Source: Mantis religiosa | Lineage: Eukaryota > Arthropoda > Insecta > Mantodea > Mantidae | Assembly: GCA_030765055.1 (NCBI GenBank) | Contig: JAUKNK010001236.1 | Span: 1 to 64,000 of the forward strand | Direction: 5' to 3' | Length of the DNA: 64,000 nucleotides | Part shown: in pieces, positions 58,137-64,000 of the stretch | Layout of the letters: each line of letters starts with the position of its first letter | Position numbering within the stretch: the first letter of the stretch is position 1 | The notes under the pieces: generated by a model | What the model was told of the DNA's origin: nothing | The model's input: the letters and a program-made list of their open reading frames with translations, nothing else | Databases searched by the model: none | Translations under genes and position numbers: made by a program

Positions 58137-61100
58137 TTCAGGTTTGCCTAATGCAGAGTGACGTTATGCTTAGCAACTGCATCCCTTGATACGGGAGAAA
58201 TTAACTGGTGCTGATGGAACATTTGAAATCCAAGGTTATTGGCACCATGCTCGGTAACTGTTCCTTGTATGTCTGCATTTGGTGTCCTCGCCCTGAGTTC
58301 TTGGCATGTTTGTTTATTCTTTATTACAAATTAGCATTTCTTTAACTTCCAGGTACGTGATAATTGATCAGTCAGGTATCCCAAATGCAGACTGAGGTTA
58401 TGTTTCTCAACTGCATCCAATAATACAAGTAAAGGTGACTGGTGATGATGGAATATGTGAAATGCAATGTTATTGGCACCATGCATAGTAAGAGGTTGGT
58501 AAATGTTCCTCATATATCTACGTTTGGTGTCCTCGCCCTGAGTTCTTAGCATGTTTAATTGTTTATTACGAGTTGCCATTTCTCAAGCTTCAAGGTAAGT
58601 GATAATTAGTGAGCCAGGTCACCCAAATGCAAACTGAGGTTATGTTACTCATCTGCATCCAAATATGCAAGTAAAGGTGACTGGTGATGATGGAATATGT
58701 GAAATGCAATGTTATTGGCATCATGCATAGTAAGAAGTTGGTAACCGTTGCTCGTACTTCTACGTTTGGTGTCCTCGCCCCTTATTCTTATAATGTTTTA
58801 TTGTCTAATACGAGTTGCCATTTCTCACGCTTAAAGCTAAGTGATAATTAGCCGGTAAGGTAAGCCAAATGCAAACTGAGGTTATGTTACTCATCTGCAT
58901 CCAAAATTGCAAGTAAAAGTGACTGGTGGTGATGGAATATGTGAATTGCAATGTTATTGGCACCATGCATAGTAAGAGGTTGGTAAATGTTCCTCATATA
59001 TCTACGTTTGGTGTCCTCGCCCTGAGTTCTTAGCATGTTTAATTGTTTATTACGAGTTGCCATTTCTCAAGCTTCAAGGTAAGTGATAATTAGTGAGCCA
59101 GGTCACCCAAATGCAAACTGAGGTTATGTTACTCATCTGCATCCAAATATGCAAGTAAAGGTGACTGGTGATGATGGAATATGTGAAATGCAATGTTATT
59201 GGCATCATGCATAGTAAGAAGTTGGTAACCGTTGCTCGTACTTCTACGTTTGGTGTCCTCGCCCCTTATTCTTATAATGTTTTATTGTCTATTACGAGTT
59301 GCCATTTCTCACGCTTAAAGCTAAGTGATAATTAGCCGGTAAGGTAAGCCAAATGCAAACTGAGGTTATGTTACTCATCTGCATCCAAAATTGCAAGTAA
59401 AAGTGACTGGTGGTGATGGAATATGTGAATTGCAATGTTATTGGCACCATGCATAGTAAGAGGTTGGTAAATGTTCCTCATATATCTACGTTTGGTGTCC
59501 TCGCCCTGAGTTCTTAGCATGTTTAATTGTTTATTACGAGTTGCCATTTCTCAAGCTTCAAGGTAAGTGATAATTAGTGAGCCAGGTCACCCAAATGCAA
59601 ACTGAGGTTATGTTACTCATCTGCATCCAAATATGCAAGTAAAGGTGACTGGTGATGATGGAATATGTGAAATGCAATGTTATTGGCATCATGCATAGTA
59701 AGAAGTTGGTAACCGTTGCTCGTACTTCTACGTTTGGTGTCCTCGCCCCTTATTCTTATGATGTTTTATTTTCTATAACGAGTTGCCATTTCTCAGGCTT
59801 CAAGCTAAGTGATAATTAGTCGGTCAGGTAACCCAAATCTGGTGATGATGGAATATGTGAAATGCAATGTTATTGGCAACATGCATAGTAAGAAGTTGCT
59901 CGTATTTCTACGTTTGGTGTCCTGCCCTGCATTCCTAGCATGTTGGTTTGTTGCTTATTACAAATTGGCATTTCTCAAGCTTCAAGGTAAGTGATAATTA
60001 ATCAGTCAGGAAACCCAAATGCAAACTGAGGTTATGTTACTAATCTGCATACAAATATGCAAGTAAAAGTGACTGATGATAATGGAATATGTGAATTGCA
60101 ATGTTATTGGCACCATGCATAGTAAGAGGTTGGTAAATGTTCCTCATATATCTACGTTTGGTGTCCTCGCCCTGAGTTCTTAGCATGTTTAATTGTTTAT
60201 TACGAGTTGCCATTTCTCAAGCTTCAAGGTAAGTGATAATTAGTGAGCCAGGTCACCCAAATGCAAACTGAGGTTATGTTACTCATCTGCATCCAAATAT
60301 GCAAGTAAAGGTGACTGGTGATTATGGAATATGTGAAATGCAATGTTATTGGCATCATGCATAGAAAGAAGTTGGTAACCGTTGCTCGTACTTCTACGTT
60401 TGGTGTCCTCGCTCCTTATTCTTATCATGTTTTATTGTCTATTACGAGTTGCCATTTCTCACGCTTAAAGCTAAGTGATAATTAGCCGGTCAGGTAAGCC
60501 AAATGCAAACTGAGGTTATGTTACTCATCTGCATCCAAAATTGCAAGTAAAAGTGACTGGTGGTGATGGAATATGTGAATTGCAATGTTATTGGCACCAT
60601 GCATAGTAAGAGGTTGGTAAATGTTCCTTATATATCTACGTTTGGTGTCCTCGCCCTGAGTTCTTAGCATGTTTAATTGTTTGTTACGAGTTGCCATTTC
60701 TCAAGCTTAGAGGTAAGTGAGGTTATGTTACTCATCTGCATCCAAATATGCAAGTAAAGGTGACTGGTGATGATGGAATATGTGAAATGCAATGTTATTG
60801 GCATCATGCATAGAAAGAAGTTGGTAATCGTTGCTCGTACTTCTACGTATGGTGTCCTCGCCCTGAATTCTTATAATGCTTTGTTTATTACGAGTTGCCA
60901 TTTCTCACGCTTAAAGCTAAGTGATAATTAGCCAGTCAGGTAACCCAAATGCAAACTGAGGTTATGTTACTCATCTGCATCCAAATATGCACATACAAGT
61001 GACTGGTGATGACGGAATATGTGAAATGCAACGTTATTGGCAACATGCATAGTAAGAAGTTGCTTGTATTTCTACGTTTGGTGTCCTCGCCCTCAATTCT

Positions 61101-64000
61101 TAGCATGTTTTATTGTTTATTACGAGTTGCCATTTCTCAGGCTTCAAGCTAAGTGATAATTAGTCGGTCAGGTAACCCAAATCTGGTGATGATGGAATAT
61201 GTGAAATGCAATGTTATTGGCAACATGCATAGTAAGAAGTTGCTCGTATTTCTACGTTTGGTGTCCTGCCCTGCATTCCTAGCATGTTGGTTTGTTGCTT
61301 ATTACAAATTGGCATTTCTCAAGCTTCAAGGTAAGTGATAATTAATCAGTCAGGAAACCCAAATGCAAACTGAGGTTATGTTACTAATCTGCATACAAAT
61401 ATGCAAGTAAAAGTGACTGATGATAATGGAATATGTGAATTGCAATGTTATTGGCACCATGCATAGTAAGAGGTTGGTAAATGTTCCTCATATATCTACG
61501 TTTGGTGTCCTCGCCCTGAGTTCTTAGCATGTTTAATTGTTTATTACGAGTTGCCATTTCTCAAGCTTCAAGGTAAGTGATAATTAGTGAGCCAGGTCAC
61601 CCAAATGCAAACTGAGGTTATGTTACTCATCTGCATCCAAATATGCAAGTAAAGGTGACTGGTGATGATGGAATATGTGAAATGCAATGTTATTGGCATC
61701 ATGCATAGTAAGAAGTTGGTAACCGTTGCTCGTACTTCTACGTTTGGTGTCCTCGCCCCTTATTCTTATAATGTTTTATTGTCTATAACGAGTTGCCATT
61801 TCTCACGCTTAAAGCTAAGTGATAATTAGCCGGTCAGGTAAGCCAAATGCAAACTGAGGTTATGTTACTCATCTGCATCCAAAATTGCAAGTAAAAGTGA
61901 CTGGTGGTGATGGAATATGTGAATTGCAATGTTATTGGCACTATGCATAGTAAGAGGTTGGTAAATGTTCCTCATATATCTACGTTTGGTGTCCTCGCCC
62001 TGAGTTCTTAGCATGTTTAATTGTTTGTTACGAGTTGCCATTTCTCAAGCTTCAAGGTAAGTGATAATTAGTGAGCCAGGTCACCCAAATGCAAACTGAG
62101 GTTATGTTACTCATCTGCATCCAAATATGCAAGTAAAGGTGACTGGTGATGATGGAATATGTGAAATGCAATGTTATTGGCATCATGCATAGAAAGAAGT
62201 TGGTAACCGTTGCTCGTACTTCTACGTTTGGTGTCCTCGCTCCTTATTCTTATCATGTTTTATTGTCTATTACGAGTTGCCATTTCTCACGCTTAAACCT
62301 AAGTGATAATTAGCCGGTCAGGTAAGCCAAATGCAAACTGAGGTTATGTTACTCATCTGCATCCAAAATTGCAAGTAAAAGTGACTGGTGGTGATGGAAT
62401 ATGTGAATTGCAATGTTATTGGCACCATGCATAGTAAGAGGTTGGTAAATGTTCCTTATATATCTACGTTTGGTGTCCTCGCCCTGAGTTCTTAGCATGT
62501 TTAATTGTTTGTTACGAGTTGCCATTTCTCAAGCTTAGAGGTAAGTGAGGTTATGTTACTCATCTGCATCCAAATATGCAAGTAAAGGTGACTGGTGATG
62601 ATGGAATATGTGAAATGCAATGTTATTGGCATCATGCATAGAAAGAAGTTGGTAATCGTTGCTCGTACTTCTACGTATGGTGTCCTCGCCCTGAATTCTT
62701 ATAATGCTTTGTTTATTACGAGTTGCCATTTCTCACGCTTAAAGCTAAGTGATATTTAGCCAGTCAGGTAACCCAAATGCAAACTGAGGTTATGTTACTC
62801 ATCTGCATCCAAATATGCACATACAAGTGACTGGTGATGACGGAATATGTGAAATGCAACGTTATTGGCAACATGCATAGTAAGAAGTTGCTTGTATTTC
62901 TACGTTTGGTGTCCTCGCCCTCAATTCTTAGCATGTTGTTTATTACGAGTTGCCATTTCTCAGGCTTCAAGCTAAGTGATAATTAGCCGGTCAGGTAACC
63001 CAAATCTGGTGATGATGGAATATGTGAAATGCAATGTTATTGGCAACATGCATAGTAAGAAGTTGCTCGTATTTCTACGTTTGGTGTCCTGCCCTGCATT
63101 CCTAGCATGTTGGTTTGTTGCTTATTACAAATTGGCATTTCTCAAGCTTCAAGGTAAGTGATAATTAATCAGTCAGGAAACCCAAATGCAAACTGAGGTT
63201 ATGTTACTAATCTGCATACAAATATGCAAGTAAAAGTGACTGATGATAATGGAATATGTGAATTGCAATGTTATTGGCACCATGCATAGTAAGAGGTTGG
63301 TAAATGTTCCTCATATATCTACGTTTGGTGTCCTCGCCCTGAGTTCTTAGCATGTTTTATTGTTTATTACGAGTAGCCATTTCTCAAGCTTCAAGGTAAG
63401 TGATAATTAGTGAGCCAGGTCACCCAAATGCAAACTGAGGTTATGTTACTCATCTGCATCCAAATATGCAAGTAAAGGTGACTGGTGATGATGGAATATG
63501 TGAAATTCAATGTTATTGGCACCATGCATAATAAGAAGTTGCTCATATTTCTATGTTTGGTGTCCTGCCCTGCGTTCTTAGCATGTTTTATTGTTTATTA
63601 CGATTTGCCCTTTCTCAGGCTTAAAGATAAGTGATAATTAGCCAGTCAGGTAATCCAAATGCAAACTGAGGTTATGTTACTCATCTGCATCCATTAATGC
63701 AAGTAAAAGTGACTGGTGAATGATGGAATATTTCAGACACGTTATTGGCACCTTGCATAGTGAGTAAGAAGTTGGAAAGTGTTCCTCGTATTATTACGTG
63801 TGTGTCCTCGCACTGGATTCTTGGCGTGTTTTATTGTTTATTACGAGTTGCCATTTCTCAGACTTCAAGGCAAGTGATAGTTGGTACAGTAACCAAATGC
63901 ACACTGAGGTTATGTTACTCATCTGCATCCAAATATGCAAGTTAAAGTGACTGGTGATGATGGAATATGTGAATTGCAGTGTTATTGGCACCATGATCCG
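58137..64000. repeat. Satellite A, copy 3 (runs off the window)
   Basis: This is the same array in the third unit and appears identical to copy 2 as far as it goes. It is cut by the window end at about the 24th monomer. Confidence 0.92.

Larger units (their letters stand above)
57603..64000 (+). repeat. Histone repeat unit, copy 3 (partial, cut by window end)
   Basis: This is the first 6.4 kb of a third unit, holding the hairpin, leader and most of satellite A. It follows copy 2 at a constant offset of 27,939, and I saw no indel between copies 2 and 3. The histone genes of this unit would lie beyond the window end. Confidence 0.93.

Overview
The window is arthropod nuclear DNA from a tandem replication-dependent histone gene array. 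It holds one full 27.9-kb repeat unit (29664-57602), one near-full unit enlarged by a retrotransposon (1-29663), and the first 6.4 kb of a third unit (57603-64000), all head to tail in the same orientation. Arthropod origin is inferred from the proteins: H4 begins Met-Thr as in Drosophila, and H2A and H2B are nearly the insect sequences. A chelicerate such as a tick is my best guess, from the long spacers, tRNA-derived SINEs and Jockey-like LINEs, but the sequence does not prove it.

Each unit carries five intronless core and linker histone genes in about 4.8 kb: H1 (+), then a divergent H3 (-)/H4 (+) pair, then a divergent H2A (-)/H2B (+) pair. Every gene ends in a 16-nt stem-loop (GGCCCTTTTCAGGGCC, with one loop change in H1), which is the histone mRNA 3'-end signal bound by SLBP. 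The divergent pairs share 222-bp and 216-bp intergenic promoters, so H3/H4 and H2A/H2B can be expressed together in S phase.

Unit layout, in first-copy coordinates: a near-perfect 51-nt hairpin (5-55); an unassigned leader (56-534); satellite A, units of about 243 bp (535-7220); spacer (7221-8149); a 112-bp tandem array with RFX, CRE and CCAAT-like sites (8150-8676); GC-richer spacer (8677-9826); histone genes (9827-14574), including a dead LINE fragment between H4 and H2A; a 587-bp tandem duplication with tRNA-derived SINEs and LINE debris (14897-16103); a (GT)n run; a 187-bp repeat (16883-17290); low-information spacer (17291-20199); satellite B, a diverged relative of satellite A (20200-25450); and a 2.3-kb spacer with a 60-bp hairpin duplication and a 171-bp duplication.

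The units are almost identical to each other. The differences I could see are a 1.7-kb Jockey-like insertion with a 12-bp target-site duplication in copy 1 only, microsatellite lengths, a cluster of small differences in the first 2.2 kb of the window, and one amino-acid change in H4 (D85E) in copy 2. The least explained parts are the paired satellites flanking the histone genes, with a microexon-like splice-site pattern in each unit, the hairpin, and the RFX/CRE/CCAAT array.
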